A stretch of 64,000 bases of DNA from Saccharibacter sp. 17.LH.SD. Its GTDB lineage: Bacteria > Pseudomonadota > Alphaproteobacteria > Acetobacterales > Acetobacteraceae. Location: positions 1 through 64,000 of the forward strand of contig NZ_WVHO01000012.1 in assembly GCF_009834805.1 (NCBI RefSeq), given 5' to 3'. Of this stretch, positions 38,097 through 47,438 are shown piece after piece. The translations under genes and the position numbers were made by a program. The notes under the pieces are model-generated. The model saw only the letters and a program-made list of their open reading frames with translations. It did no database searches and was not told the origin of the DNA. Position 1 is the first letter of the stretch. Each line of letters opens with the position of its first letter.

Positions 38097-38380
38097 AGCA
38101 TCCTCCCATTATGGCAAACAAACACTAGAAAATGCCACAGAGCGAAATTCGAATTTTTCAATCAGTTTATCACCGTTTAAACGGCCCCTTTGTCTGACAT
38201 GACATCTTGTAATACGCAACATTGAACCATCTTTTAAAGTAAAATAAAATGACACTCTCACCTATGCTTTCCACCATTCCCACAACGCATTATAGTCCCC
38301 ACACCGCCATGGGGGCTTTGAGCCTGCCTCATTTTTCCTCATGCGACAGCATTACCTTGACCGAATAGTAAGGAAAATTC

Positions 38381-39676
38381 ATGGCTACGCAGGACTATAA
38401 AGTACGCGATATTTCCCTCTCTGATTGGGGACGTAAAGAGATTTCCATTGCTGAAGGTGAAATGCCTGGCTTGATGGCACTTCGCCAAGAATATGGTGAG
38501 AGTAAACCTCTTAAAGGGGCGCGCATTGCAGGTTGTCTGCACATGACCATTCAGACGGCTGTTTTGATTGAGACACTTATTGCTCTCGGCGCAACCGTTC
38601 GTTGGTCTTCTTGTAATGTTTTCTCCACACAAGACCAAGCAGCAGCAGCCATCGCGGCAGCAGGCATTCCTGTGTTTGCGTGGAAAGGCCTATCAGACGA
38701 AGAATTCTGGTGGTGCATTGAACAAACCATCAAAGGCCCAGATGGTTGGACACCCAATATGATCCTTGATGATGGTGGTGATCTCACAACATTAATGCAC
38801 GAAAAATACCCTGAAATGCTGAAAGATATTCGTGGTATTTCAGAAGAAACGACGACGGGGGTTCATCGTCTTTGGGAGATGGAACGCAAAGGCTCTCTCA
38901 AAGTTCCTGCTTTCAACGTCAATGATAGTGTCACGAAATCCAAATTCGACAATTTATATGGTTGTCGCGAAAGTCTCGTCGATGCCATCCGCCGTGGTAC
39001 TGACGTGATGATGGCTGGAAAAGTCGCTGTTGTCGCTGGGTATGGTGATGTTGGTAAGGGATCTGCGGCTTCTCTCCGGAATGCAGGGTGCCGCGTTCTT
39101 GTCACTGAGGTTGACCCAATCTGTGCTCTACAAGCCGCTATGGAAGGATATGAAGTTGTCACGATGGAAGATGCTGCTCCACGCGGTGACATCTTCGTAA
39201 CCTGCACTGGTAATGAAGATATCATTACTATTGAACATATGCGCGCCATGAAAGATCGCGCTATTGTTTGCAATATTGGTCACTTTGATAGCGAAATTCA
39301 AGTTTCCGCACTGCGTAACCATAAGTGGATTAATATTAAGCCACAAGTTGACGAAATTGAGCTTGCTCCAAATCGCCGCATTATCCTTCTCTCTGAAGGG
39401 CGTTTGGTCAATCTTGGAAATGCAACGGGACATCCTTCCTTTGTCATGTCTGCTTCCTTCACCAATCAAACCCTCGCTCAAATTGAGCTTTGGACAGCAA
39501 AGCCTGGAACTTACGAGAATAAGGTCCATACGCTTCCAAAGATTTTGGATGAAAAAGTAGCGGCCTTGCATTTAGCCAAAGTTGGCGCCAAGCTCTCGAA
39601 GATGACACAACGCCAGGCCGATTATATCGGTGTGTCTCCGACTGGCCCATTCAAACATGATCTTTACCGTTACTAA
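38381..39676 (+). CDS. ahcY: Adenosylhomocysteinase (SAH hydrolase)
   Basis: Splits S-adenosylhomocysteine into homocysteine and adenosine, keeping methylation reactions running. 431 residues with substrate-binding [31 protein letters not shown], the NAD-binding loop [23 protein letters not shown], and C-terminal KHDLYRY with the conserved Lys and Tyr that close the neighbouring NAD site. The 284-bp upstream gap has a short G/C stem (38294-38300 / 38311-38317) but I see no recognisable SAH or SAM riboswitch. Confidence 0.97.
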   Translation: MATQDYKVRDISLSDWGRKEISIAEGEMPGLMALRQEYGESKPLKGARIAGCLHMTIQTAVLIETLIALGATVRWSSCNVFSTQDQAAAAIAAAGIPVFAWKGLSDEEFWWCIEQTIKGPDGWTPNMILDDGGDLTTLMHEKYPEMLKDIRGISEETTTGVHRLWEMERKGSLKVPAFNVNDSVTKSKFDNLYGCRESLVDAIRRGTDVMMAGKVAVVAGYGDVGKGSAASLRNAGCRVLVTEVDPICALQAAMEGYEVVTMEDAAPRGDIFVTCTGNEDIITIEHMRAMKDRAIVCNIGHFDSEIQVSALRNHKWINIKPQVDEIELAPNRRIILLSEGRLVNLGNATGHPSFVMSASFTNQTLAQIELWTAKPGTYENKVHTLPKILDEKVAALHLAKVGAKLSKMTQRQADYIGVSPTGPFKHDLYRY

Positions 39677-39694
39677 GTCTGTCTACACCGCTCT

Positions 39695-39715
39695 CCTGCC
39701 TTCCATAAAGGCAGG
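39695..39715 (+). terminator. Hairpin after ahcY
   Basis: 8-bp stem CCTGCCTT / AAGGCAGG with a 5-nt loop, 18 bp after the ahcY stop and just before the DUF3597 gene. No T-run follows, so it may only partly reduce read-through. Confidence 0.45.
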
Positions 39716-39744
39716 AAGCTCTACCGTTAGAGAGGAAATGTTCC

Positions 39745-40161
39745 ATGGGAATCTTTAGTGATATTGTTTCATCAGTATCTAATTTTGCTCACAAACTGAC
39801 AGGCTCTTCACCAGATACATCACAGGATTCTAATGCAGCACCTGCTCCAGAATCTAATGATAAAACGCAGCAACCGGCGCCTACTCCTGAAGCTAGCGTT
39901 GCTCATGTTGATGTTGAAGCGGTTCTCAAGGATCTTGCAAGCAAAGCGAGCACTCCTCTGAACTATCAGACATCCATTGTCGATCTGCTAAAGTTGCTCG
40001 GCCTTGATAGTTCTCTGGAAGCCCGGCGCACCCTTGCTGACGAGCTCCATTATACGGGTGATAAGAACGATACAGCCACTATGAATGTATGGCTCATTAA
40101 GCAGGTTTACACAGAACTTGCTCAAAATGGCGGCAAAATCCCCGCTAATTGGGGACACTAA
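39745..40161 (+). CDS. DUF3597 domain protein
   Basis: 138 residues: an N-terminal GIFSDIVSSVSNFAHKL segment, a Pro/Ala/Ser-rich linker (about 25-55), then the DUF3597 domain VDVEAVLKDLASKAS, NYQTSIVDLLKLLGLDSSLEARRTLADELHYTG, ending NGGKIPANWGH. The domain looks like a small helical fold related to LysM-associated proteins; its function is not known. AGAGAGGAAATG precedes the ATG. It probably shares the ahcY transcript. Confidence 0.85.
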   Translation: MGIFSDIVSSVSNFAHKLTGSSPDTSQDSNAAPAPESNDKTQQPAPTPEASVAHVDVEAVLKDLASKASTPLNYQTSIVDLLKLLGLDSSLEARRTLADELHYTGDKNDTATMNVWLIKQVYTELAQNGGKIPANWGH

Positions 40162-40176
40162 TACGTTAGTTTAAGA

Positions 40177-40224
40177 AAAGAGTACTCCCTCGACTCTTCA
40201 TTAAAAATCGAGGGAGTACTCTTT
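40177..40224. terminator. Strong bidirectional terminator hairpin
   Basis: A perfect 17-bp inverted repeat AAAGAGTACTCCCTCGA (40177-40193) with its exact complement at 40208-40224 and a 14-nt loop. It lies between the converging DUF3597 and sucB genes; A and T bases at the stem ends allow it to act both ways. Confidence 0.85.
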
Positions 40225-40229
40225 AGAAC

Positions 40230-41336
40230 CTAAACATCCAGTAATAAACGCCGCGGATCTTCAATAAGTTCTTTCAAACGGACTAAGAAGCTGACCGCTT
40301 CTCGGCCGTCTATCAAACGATGGTCGTAAGAAAGAGCAACATACATCATGGGACGAATGACAATCTCTCCATTACGCGCTACAGGACGATCCTGGATCGC
40401 GTGCATTCCTAACACACCGGATTGACCACTATTAACGATCGGCGTCGAGAGAAGCGAGCCAAAGATACCACCATTCGTGACAGTAAAACTTCCACCGCCA
40501 AGCTCATCCAGCGTTAATTTTCCATCCCGCGCACGTTTCCCATAATCCGCAATACGACGCTCCAGCTCTGCAAAAGTCATATCCTCAGCACGACGTAAGA
40601 CCGGGACAACAAGTCCACGCTCTGTGCCAACCGCAATGCCTAAATTAACATGATCACGATAAATGACATCATCACCATCAATTTGTGCATTGATGATGGG
40701 ATATTCCTTAAGCGCTCCAATCACGGCCTTCGCAAAAAAGGACATGAAGCCTAAACGAGCCCCCTCATGTTTTTTGGAAAATGCATCTCGATAGACAGCT
40801 CGAAGCTCTTTGACAGCCGTCATATCAATTTCATTGAACGTCGTTAGAATAGCCGCTGTATTTTGTGCTTCTTTTAAGTTACGCGCGATCGTTCTACGCA
40901 ACCGGCTCATGGGGACACGGTGCTCACCCCCTCCTGAGAGGGACGTAGAAGGCTCTGGAGCCACATTAGAGGATGGAACCTCTGGTTCCTTCTTAGGAGC
41001 CGAAGAGACCTCTGAAAAAGGCTGAGACAGTCTATTTTCTTGTTCTGTTGATTCTGTTGTCTTACTGGGCTCTATTTCCGGTTGTACTGTCGGGGCAACG
41101 GCATTATCATCAATGGCTGCAATTACCTGTCCGACCTCAACATCTTTACCCTCGGGCTCTATGTGCATCAACACGCCACTCGTAGAAGCCGTCACCTCGA
41201 GACTAACTTTGTCCGTTTCAAGTTCCAGGATATTATCGCCTAGCTTCACATAATCACCTGGCTGTTTTAACCAATGTGCTATTGTTGCTGTGTTAAGGCT
41301 TTCTCCCAAATCGGGTACCTGGATTTCAACCGTCAT
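40230..41336 (-). CDS. sucB: Dihydrolipoyl succinyltransferase (2-oxoglutarate dehydrogenase E2)
   Basis: Core of the 2-oxoglutarate dehydrogenase complex. 368 residues: an N-terminal lipoyl domain with [11 protein letters not shown] (lipoyl Lys), a Pro/Ser/Glu linker, a shortened E1/E3-binding segment around [18 protein letters not shown], and the catalytic domain ending [33 protein letters not shown]. It is about 30-50 residues shorter than typical E2, mostly in the linker. I chose ATG 41336 with AGGAG upstream. Neither sucA (E1) nor lpd (E3) is adjacent, which is unusual. Confidence 0.92.
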   Translation of the reverse strand: MTVEIQVPDLGESLNTATIAHWLKQPGDYVKLGDNILELETDKVSLEVTASTSGVLMHIEPEGKDVEVGQVIAAIDDNAVAPTVQPEIEPSKTTESTEQENRLSQPFSEVSSAPKKEPEVPSSNVAPEPSTSLSGGGEHRVPMSRLRRTIARNLKEAQNTAAILTTFNEIDMTAVKELRAVYRDAFSKKHEGARLGFMSFFAKAVIGALKEYPIINAQIDGDDVIYRDHVNLGIAVGTERGLVVPVLRRAEDMTFAELERRIADYGKRARDGKLTLDELGGGSFTVTNGGIFGSLLSTPIVNSGQSGVLGMHAIQDRPVARNGEIVIRPMMYVALSYDHRLIDGREAVSFLVRLKELIEDPRRLLLDV

Positions 41337-41480
41337 TCTGACTCCTGCCATATAGATTTGGAAATAGGCATGGGCTCTTCAGTGGTTAAGAGCCTTTTAT
41401 CGTTTGTAAAAAGAATACCTTATTTTTGTTGCAAACGGAAAGGGGATTCCCTTCGCACTCTTTTGAGGACATATCACACT

Positions 41481-42083
41481 ATGACAACTTCTTTGTCGTT
41501 CTTTTTGAATTCGCCTCATTTATCAACGCACACACGAACGTTGTTGCTCGAGCGTATAAATCAAGAAAAAGCCCTGCCTCAATATCTTTCACCCAAAGCT
41601 TTTTCTCTATTGAAAATAGTATGTGATGACATTCTTCCTCAGGAGCTCCTTATAGGAAATACTCATCTCAATCTTGCTGTTATGATTGATCACACTTTTG
41701 CAAGTTCACGTGATGGATGGCGGTTTGCCGAATTGCCTTCTGATCTTGAGGCGTATGAAGCTGGTCTAATGACATTAGAAGCCCATGCCTATGATCTTTT
41801 TAAAACGCGTTATGAAAAACTAACATCCGATCAACGAGGCTCTCTTTTAGACCATGCTTATGATGGAACATTTTCACCTTTTGTTTCTCAAGCGCCATTA
41901 ACACCCGTTCAAATGTCTCTATGGATACGCGACGTTCGAGCTGACATCCTCTCCTGTTTTTTATCTCATCCAATACCCCAAACTCTTCTTGGGTTGTCTG
42001 CAAATTTAACCGGTGGGGATGATCATTTGGAAGGATTTCCATCTATCTCTGCCAATGAAAGAAAGCCATTCGAAGCAGAGTGA
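41481..42083 (+). CDS. Gluconate 2-dehydrogenase subunit 3-like protein
   Basis: About 200 residues. The pattern YLSPKAFSLLKIVCDDILPQE and the central SSRDGWRFAELPSDLEAYEAGLMTLEAHAYDLF resemble the gluconate 2-dehydrogenase subunit 3 family, the small partner of membrane GMC dehydrogenases. Family members often carry a Tat signal; I see none here, so export would depend on the partner or occur otherwise. I chose ATG 41481; the frame is open much further upstream, into the divergent sucB region. The GMC gene follows after 352 bp. Confidence 0.65.
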   Translation: MTTSLSFFLNSPHLSTHTRTLLLERINQEKALPQYLSPKAFSLLKIVCDDILPQELLIGNTHLNLAVMIDHTFASSRDGWRFAELPSDLEAYEAGLMTLEAHAYDLFKTRYEKLTSDQRGSLLDHAYDGTFSPFVSQAPLTPVQMSLWIRDVRADILSCFLSHPIPQTLLGLSANLTGGDDHLEGFPSISANERKPFEAE

Positions 42084-42118
42084 TCTTGTTTCTATGTTGA
42101 AAAAAAGAGTGTCGGTGT

Positions 42119-42439
42119 GTGATGACGAAAGAAATATCATCTCTCTTAATAAAAAGAAAAGATAAAGAGATTGAGGATGTAAAGGTTGCCTGTGAGTACT
42201 GTGGTACCCGGCTTTCTAAAAATGTACCCCAGTTTACTCACACTGTGTACAACTTTAAGAGCAAGGCATATCAACGGTTGCAGGATCTTATCCAGAATTG
42301 TCCACAGACCCCCTGTGTACAATCCCCTTTTTATAAGGGGGTACAGTACCGTCCACGAGATTCAGTACGTCAACGGGTACATGGCCGTACAATCCCCATG
42401 TACCCCAGTACACTCACAAACATGGATGTCCCTTTATGA
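42119..42439 (+). CDS. Doubtful 106-codon ORF across the GTAC repeat cluster
   Basis: The frame starts near 42119 and ends by overlapping the GMC start codon as ATGA, which could mean translational coupling. It contains one CxxC (VACEYCGTRL) and otherwise no recognisable domain. The GTAC repeats fall in different codon phases, so they are DNA-level, not protein-level, repeats. No Shine-Dalgarno is evident. I regard coding as unlikely but not excluded. Confidence 0.22.
   Translation: MMTKEISSLLIKRKDKEIEDVKVACEYCGTRLSKNVPQFTHTVYNFKSKAYQRLQDLIQNCPQTPCVQSPFYKGVQYRPRDSVRQRVHGRTIPMYPSTLTNMDVPL
42195..42412. repeat. Cluster of 12 GTAC-centred repeats
   Basis: Twelve GTAC tetramers occur in about 220 bp, where less than one is expected by chance. 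Larger repeats include ATGTACCCCAGT-N2-ACTCACA twice (42222 and 42398), GTACAATCCCC twice, TGTGTACAA twice, and the palindrome GGTACAGTACC. Two sites one mismatch from the DnaA box TTATCCACA also lie here (TTATCCAGA 42289, TTGTCCACA 42299). The region separates the two dehydrogenase genes. Role unknown: operator array, replication-type repeats or a foreign fragment. Confidence 0.7.
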
Positions 42440-43983
42440 GCCCTGAAATGCAGCATTTTTCATGTCATGATGAGGTTGATACCGTTGTGATCGGTACCGG
42501 GGCAGGTGGAGCTCCTTTAACGGCCGAATTGGCGCGTTACGGCCGTCGTGTTGTGGCGTTGGAAGCAGGTCCAGTTTTTGATGCTAAAAATTATACACCA
42601 GATGAAATAGGAGCAGGCGCCCTTTACTGGTCGCATGAACGTTTGTCTGGTGGCGAAAACCCACAAGCATTTGGTGGGAATAATAGTGGAACTGGCCTTG
42701 GAGGATCTCTTCTTCATTATGGAGCCTTTGTTCCTCGGATGGACCCCAGGGATTTCCACTTAAAAACGGAGACAGGCCAAGGAGAAGATTGGCCTTTCGA
42801 CTATAAAGCACTTCTTCCCTATATCGAACGTGTTGAAGAGTTTATTGGTGTAAGCGGACCTAATCCATATCCATGGGATGAAAAGCGTCGCTATGCTTAT
42901 CCCCCTCCTGCGCGCAATAGTGCAGCGCAGAAAATGCGAGAAGCCTGCGATCATTTAGGATTACGCTCTTCTGACGGTCCAGTCGCTCTGATTACGCGTG
43001 GCCGTGACCAGCCTTATTACGGTCAGCGTGATGCTTGCGTTAATTGTGGGGCGTGCCATCAAGGATGCCGCAATAGTGCAAAGTCTGGCGCTGATAATAC
43101 GTGGTTACCGGCTGCGAGGGCCCATGGAGCGGAGTTGCGTACTGGTTGCATGGTGACGGGTTTTGAGCGTGACACACAGGGTCGTATTTCAGCCGTGCTT
43201 TATGTGAAGCAAGGACGAGAAGAAAGACAAAAATGTCGCTCAGTTGTCATTTCAGCCGGTGCCGTGGAGACGGCACGGTTACTCCTTCATACCGGACTTT
43301 CAAACAGTTCTGGGCAGGTAGGTCGGAATTATATGACGCATATATCGACCCAGGTATGGGGTGTTTTTGATGAGGAAACATATCCTAATAAAGGGTACCC
43401 ATCTTTAACGATTACGGAAGACATGGTGCGTCCTAAGGATGCCGATTTTGCTGGCGGTTATTTGCTTCAATCGCTTGGGATGATGCCAATCACATGGTCT
43501 GTTGGCTTGGCACGGGCCGATCGTCGCCGGGGGGATGCCCTTAGTCGCGCATTGCGGCATTATAATAAAAGTGCTGGGATTGGCATGCATGGGGAAACGT
43601 TACCACGTGATGAAAATCGGGTGACATTATCTGATGAGCGGGATGATTTTGGTCTGCCCAAGCCTCGAATTGATTATACATATGGTCCTAATGAGAATGC
43701 GATGGATCGCCACGCAACGCGTTTAATGACACGATTATGGGAATCCGTTGGAGCGCAGGATATCCGTGTTTTTAGCCGAGCCGCTCATATGATTGGTACA
43801 TGTCGGATGGGACACGATACTGGAACGTCCGTTGTGAATCCTCAGGGCCGTAGTTTTGACATTGAAAATCTTTGGATTAGCGATCATTCAACTTTTCCAA
43901 GTGCGGGGGCTGCCAATCCTGCTTTAACCATTATGGCGCTATCGTTGCGGACTGCGGAGGCAATGATGAAGGCTGGCTATTAA
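42436..43983 (+). CDS. GMC-family FAD oxidoreductase (gluconate/sugar dehydrogenase large subunit type)
   Basis: 515 residues. The FAD-binding loop is VVIGTGAGGAP at about 18-28, followed by ALEAGP. FGGNNSGTGLGGSLLHYGAF is the second GMC block. The C-terminus has the catalytic region SDHSTFPSAGAANPALTIMA with the His/Asn pair. A cysteine cluster CVNCGACHQGC at about 201-211 resembles the iron-sulfur motif of membrane sugar dehydrogenase alpha subunits, so electron transfer to a cytochrome or quinone is plausible. A subunit 3-like gene lies upstream, but no cytochrome c subunit follows. The substrate is unknown. Confidence 0.85.
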   Translation: MSPEMQHFSCHDEVDTVVIGTGAGGAPLTAELARYGRRVVALEAGPVFDAKNYTPDEIGAGALYWSHERLSGGENPQAFGGNNSGTGLGGSLLHYGAFVPRMDPRDFHLKTETGQGEDWPFDYKALLPYIERVEEFIGVSGPNPYPWDEKRRYAYPPPARNSAAQKMREACDHLGLRSSDGPVALITRGRDQPYYGQRDACVNCGACHQGCRNSAKSGADNTWLPAARAHGAELRTGCMVTGFERDTQGRISAVLYVKQGREERQKCRSVVISAGAVETARLLLHTGLSNSSGQVGRNYMTHISTQVWGVFDEETYPNKGYPSLTITEDMVRPKDADFAGGYLLQSLGMMPITWSVGLARADRRRGDALSRALRHYNKSAGIGMHGETLPRDENRVTLSDERDDFGLPKPRIDYTYGPNENAMDRHATRLMTRLWESVGAQDIRVFSRAAHMIGTCRMGHDTGTSVVNPQGRSFDIENLWISDHSTFPSAGAANPALTIMALSLRTAEAMMKAGY

Positions 43984-44265
43984 TTGTCATTTAGTGATCT
44001 AGAAAAGCTTGACATAGCTTTCCTCCTTTTCTAAAGGATAGGGCGATCAATAAGGGCGGAGATAGCCGTTCTGAGATCGTTCCCTCCGCATTGGATACAC
44101 CATTTTCATCTTGAAGCCTCTCCAAGAGGGGTTTTGACGTTTTAAACTTGTGAAATAGTGCGTTGATATGTGGCTTCTTATTGGGAAGTCCTTTCTGCCG
44201 AACGGTGTATCTTTAATTTATTTGTCCGATCCTGTCCTCCTGGGCACATCAAGGCGCATATTTTC

Positions 44266-45561
44266 ATGCATCTCGCCGAATTAAAGAAAAAATCTCCCGC
44301 TGATTTGTTGACCTTTGCTGAAGAATTGGAGATTGAGAATGCGTCGTCTCTGCGCAAGCAGGACATCATGTTCGCTATTCTCAAAACTCTCGCAGAACGC
44401 GATCAGGTCGTTTATGGCGAAGGTACACTTGAGATCCTCCCTGATGGATTTGGCTTTCTCCGGAGTCCAGAAGCCAATTTTCTTCCTGGACCCGACGATA
44501 TTTACATATCTCCGACTCAAGTGCGTCGTTTCGGTTTGCGCGCTGGGGATACGGTAGAGGGTGAAATCCGCGCCCCTCGTGATGGTGAGCGCTACTTCTC
44601 TCTTCTAAAAGTTAATACCATCAATTTTGAAGCGCCTGAGACTGTCCGTTCTCGTATCAATTTTGATAATCTGACGCCTCTTTTTCCAGAACGGCGTTTA
44701 CGTATGGAAATTGAGCAAAAAGAAGAAGAGTCAAAGAGCGCTAAAGGGCGTGGACGTAAAGACCAGCGTGATTATACATCACGCGTGATTGACCTTGTTT
44801 CTCCGATTGGACTGGGACAGCGTGCGTTGATTGTAGCACCGCCGCGCACGGGTAAAACCGTCATGTTGCAGAGCATTGCAGCGTCTATTACGGCCAATCA
44901 TCCAGATGTTTTTCTAATTGTTCTTCTTATTGATGAACGACCTGAAGAAGTGACGGATATGGCGCGTTCTGTGCGTGGGGAGGTTGTCTCATCAACCTTT
45001 GATGAGCCCGCAACGCGTCACGTTCAGGTGACGGAAATGGTTTTGGAAAAAGCCAAGCGCCTTGTTGAACATAAGCGTGATGTCGTTATTTTGTTGGACT
45101 CCATTACACGTCTTGCGCGAGCTTATAATACGGTCGTTCCTTCATCAGGGAAAGTCTTGACGGGTGGTGTGGATGCTAATGCATTACAACGTCCGAAACG
45201 TTTCTTTGGTGCTGCGCGTAACGTTGAAGAGGGTGGATCACTCACCATTATCGCAACGGCGTTGATTGATACCGGATCGCGTATGGATGAAGTGATCTTT
45301 GAAGAGTTCAAGGGGACTGGTAACTCTGAGCTCATTCTTGATCGTAAGCTTTCCGATAAACGCACCTTCCCCGCGATTGATATTACGAAATCGGGAACTC
45401 GTAAGGAAGAGCTACTCGTGGATCGGGCTGCCCTTTCCAAAATGTGGGTTCTACGGCGCATCCTTGCCCCGATGGGAACAATGGATGCAATGGACTTCTT
45501 GCTCGACAAACTTCGTTACAGCAAATCCAATCAGGATTTCTTTGACGCGATGAATAACTAA
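44266..45561 (+). CDS. rho: Transcription termination factor Rho
   Basis: Hexameric RNA helicase that ends transcription. 431 residues. The N-terminal helical domain is [23 protein letters not shown], followed by the RNA-binding cold-shock-like fold with [22 protein letters not shown]. The ATPase core has the P-loop [11 protein letters not shown], the Walker [17 protein letters not shown], and the Q/R-loop region [27 protein letters not shown] chose ATG 44266, giving the standard N-terminus. It heads the rho-mnmE-mnmG-rsmG-parA-parB block typical of origin-near alphaproteobacterial DNA. The 282-bp gap before it shows no gene. Confidence 0.97.
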   Translation: MHLAELKKKSPADLLTFAEELEIENASSLRKQDIMFAILKTLAERDQVVYGEGTLEILPDGFGFLRSPEANFLPGPDDIYISPTQVRRFGLRAGDTVEGEIRAPRDGERYFSLLKVNTINFEAPETVRSRINFDNLTPLFPERRLRMEIEQKEEESKSAKGRGRKDQRDYTSRVIDLVSPIGLGQRALIVAPPRTGKTVMLQSIAASITANHPDVFLIVLLIDERPEEVTDMARSVRGEVVSSTFDEPATRHVQVTEMVLEKAKRLVEHKRDVVILLDSITRLARAYNTVVPSSGKVLTGGVDANALQRPKRFFGAARNVEEGGSLTIIATALIDTGSRMDEVIFEEFKGTGNSELILDRKLSDKRTFPAIDITKSGTRKEELLVDRAALSKMWVLRRILAPMGTMDAMDFLLDKLRYSKSNQDFFDAMNN

Positions 45562-45568
45562 AGCGATG

Positions 45569-45593
45569 CGGGAAAGGATGATGTCCTCTCCCG
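45569..45593. terminator. Hairpin between rho and ogt
   Basis: Stem CGGGAAAGGA / TCCTCTCCCG (nine pairs, one mismatch, 5-nt loop) 8 bp after the rho stop and between converging genes. The T-run is weak. Confidence 0.5.
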
Positions 45594-45614
45594 TGTTTAA
45601 AAGGGTTGTTTAGG

Positions 45615-46064
45615 TTAGAGCCTGCCTTCGAGATCAAGAAGGCGGGCTTTGTCGTCTATGCCATTGAAGCCAGAATATCCACAGAGACCGTGTGCACCAA
45701 CAACACGGTGACATGGAACGAGTAACAAAATGGGGTTTGCTCCGACGGCGCGCCCAACCGAACGAGCACTTCCCCCAATTTCAGAGGCGAGGTCACTATA
45801 GCGGCGTGTGTGACCGTAGGGGATTTGTCTCAGGGCCTTCCAAACACATTTTTGATAGTCTGTTCCATGGAGCATGAGGGGAAGAGTGCTGAAATCGACG
45901 GGTTGGCCGTCAAAGTAATTTTGCAGAAGTTCCCTTACCTGTATCAAAAGAGGCGTTTCCGTTTGATCGCGCCCCCAGCCTTCATCGAGAGAGACAATAT
46001 ATCCCTCTTCTTCACTGAGAGTGAGCGCTCCAAAAGGGGAATGGAGAGAAAGTTGTGGCATAGG
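45615..46064 (-). CDS. ogt: Methylated-DNA--protein-cysteine methyltransferase
   Basis: Suicide repair protein that takes the methyl group from O6-methylguanine onto a cysteine. About 149 residues with the active site [20 protein letters not shown] and the DNA-binding helix [32 protein letters not shown] chose ATG 46064 ([15 protein letters not shown]); an upstream in-frame start at 46145 would overlap the mnmE start on the other strand. Confidence 0.92.
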   Translation of the reverse strand, partial: PMPQLSLHSPFGALTLSEEEGYIVSLDEGWGRDQTETPLLIQVRELLQNYFDGQPVDFSTLPLMLHGTDYQKCVWKALRQIPYGHTRRYSDLASEIGGSARSVGRAVGANPILLLVPCHRVVGAHGLCGYSGFNGIDDKARLLDLEGRL

Positions 46065-46134
46065 AAAGTATGGCCTTTTGAAAAGGGGCGTCAATAAAGC
46101 TGATTTTCTGCTCACAGTGCTGTATGAAGGCGCT

Positions 46135-47430
46135 ATGAGTGCCACTACCCTATCACAAACGCCTACAATTTTTGCCCTGGCTACTGGTTTAGGGCGTGCT
46201 GCTATTGCCGTGATCCGTGCAAGTGGGTCTGAAAGTGCGCGGATACTGGAAGCTTTATGTGGCGCCCTCCCTCCTGCGCGTCATGCAAGTTTTCGTCCTT
46301 TGCGGTACCGCGGAGATGTACTTGATCATGCACTGATTTTATGGCTCCCGGGACCGCGTTCTTACACGGGGGAGGATAGTTTTGAACTTCATCTCCATGC
46401 GGGCCATGCGATTATAGAATCCGTTTCAGATGCTCTTACAGCATTAGGTGCGCGCCCAGCGGAACCAGGTGAATTTACACGACGTGCGGTGCAGGCCGGG
46501 CGACTTGATCTGTTACAAGCTGAAGCTATTGCTGATTTGGTGGATGCTGAAACACAAGCGCAACGTAAGCAGGCTTTGCAGCAGGCGGATGGTGCTCTTA
46601 GCCAACTTTACAATGGGTGGAGCCAGCGGTTGCGCCATGTTCTGGCACAGCAAGAAGCTCTTATTGATTTTCCAGATGAAGAGCTTCCACCAGAGGTTGA
46701 AAGAGCTTTGCTGGAAGAATGTGCTTCTTTGCGTCGTGAGCTGAGCGAGCATTTATCAGATGAGCGCGGTGAGATAACGCGCGAAGGGCTGAAAATCGTC
46801 ATTGCGGGGGCCCCAAATGTTGGGAAATCAAGCCTCCTTAATAGGCTTTGCGGTTTTGATGCGGCAATTGTAACGCATAAAGCGGGTACAACGCGGGATG
46901 CTATTCGTGTAGACTGGATTCTGGATGGCATTAAGCTTCGCTTGATTGATACAGCCGGCTTGCGAGAGACGGATGATGATATTGAAGCTGAGGGTATTAA
47001 ACGTGCCTTACAGCATGTGAAGAACGCGGATATGGTTCTGCATCTTGTCGGGCCAGAAGAGACATCGTCTCCTGTCATACCGGATGCAATAAAAATACGC
47101 ACGAAAACGGATTTAGCTCCCGCACGAGAGGGTGAAATAGGCATTCATACGCAGGATGAAACAGGGATTTCTGCCTTGCGTGATTATTTGAAGGCTCATA
47201 TCAAGCAGTTGATGTCTGAACGCTCAGCCCCGCCTTTAACGCGTGCACGTCACCGTGCTGGTTTGGAGGAAGCGCGCCGCCATTTGGAGCAAGCAGAGCA
47301 TGCTGTGTGGCCAGAGGTCCGCGGGGAAGAATTGCGTTTGGCTATGCAGGCCTTGGGGCGCTTAACAGGACATGTAGACGTTGAAGCGTTGCTGGATACT
47401 ATTTTTGGACAGTTTTGCATTGGGAAATAA
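46135..47430 (+). CDS. mnmE: tRNA modification GTPase MnmE
   Basis: With MnmG it makes the 5-(carboxymethyl)aminomethyl group at wobble uridine 34 of tRNAs. 431 residues: the folate-binding N-terminal domain ([21 protein letters not shown]), helical domain, and inserted G domain with G1 [13 protein letters not shown]2 AGTTRD and G3 DTAGLRE. The C-terminal FCIGK motif carries the essential Cys. I chose ATG 46135, the usual N-terminus. It is followed by mnmG after 8 bases. Confidence 0.96.
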   Translation: MSATTLSQTPTIFALATGLGRAAIAVIRASGSESARILEALCGALPPARHASFRPLRYRGDVLDHALILWLPGPRSYTGEDSFELHLHAGHAIIESVSDALTALGARPAEPGEFTRRAVQAGRLDLLQAEAIADLVDAETQAQRKQALQQADGALSQLYNGWSQRLRHVLAQQEALIDFPDEELPPEVERALLEECASLRRELSEHLSDERGEITREGLKIVIAGAPNVGKSSLLNRLCGFDAAIVTHKAGTTRDAIRVDWILDGIKLRLIDTAGLRETDDDIEAEGIKRALQHVKNADMVLHLVGPEETSSPVIPDAIKIRTKTDLAPAREGEIGIHTQDETGISALRDYLKAHIKQLMSERSAPPLTRARHRAGLEEARRHLEQAEHAVWPEVRGEELRLAMQALGRLTGHVDVEALLDTIFGQFCIGK

Positions 47431-47438
47431 GAGAAACC

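Noticed and set aside
38097-38380. SAH or SAM riboswitch before ahcY
   Set aside because: Only a short 7-bp G/C stem is visible; no conserved riboswitch core strings recognised.
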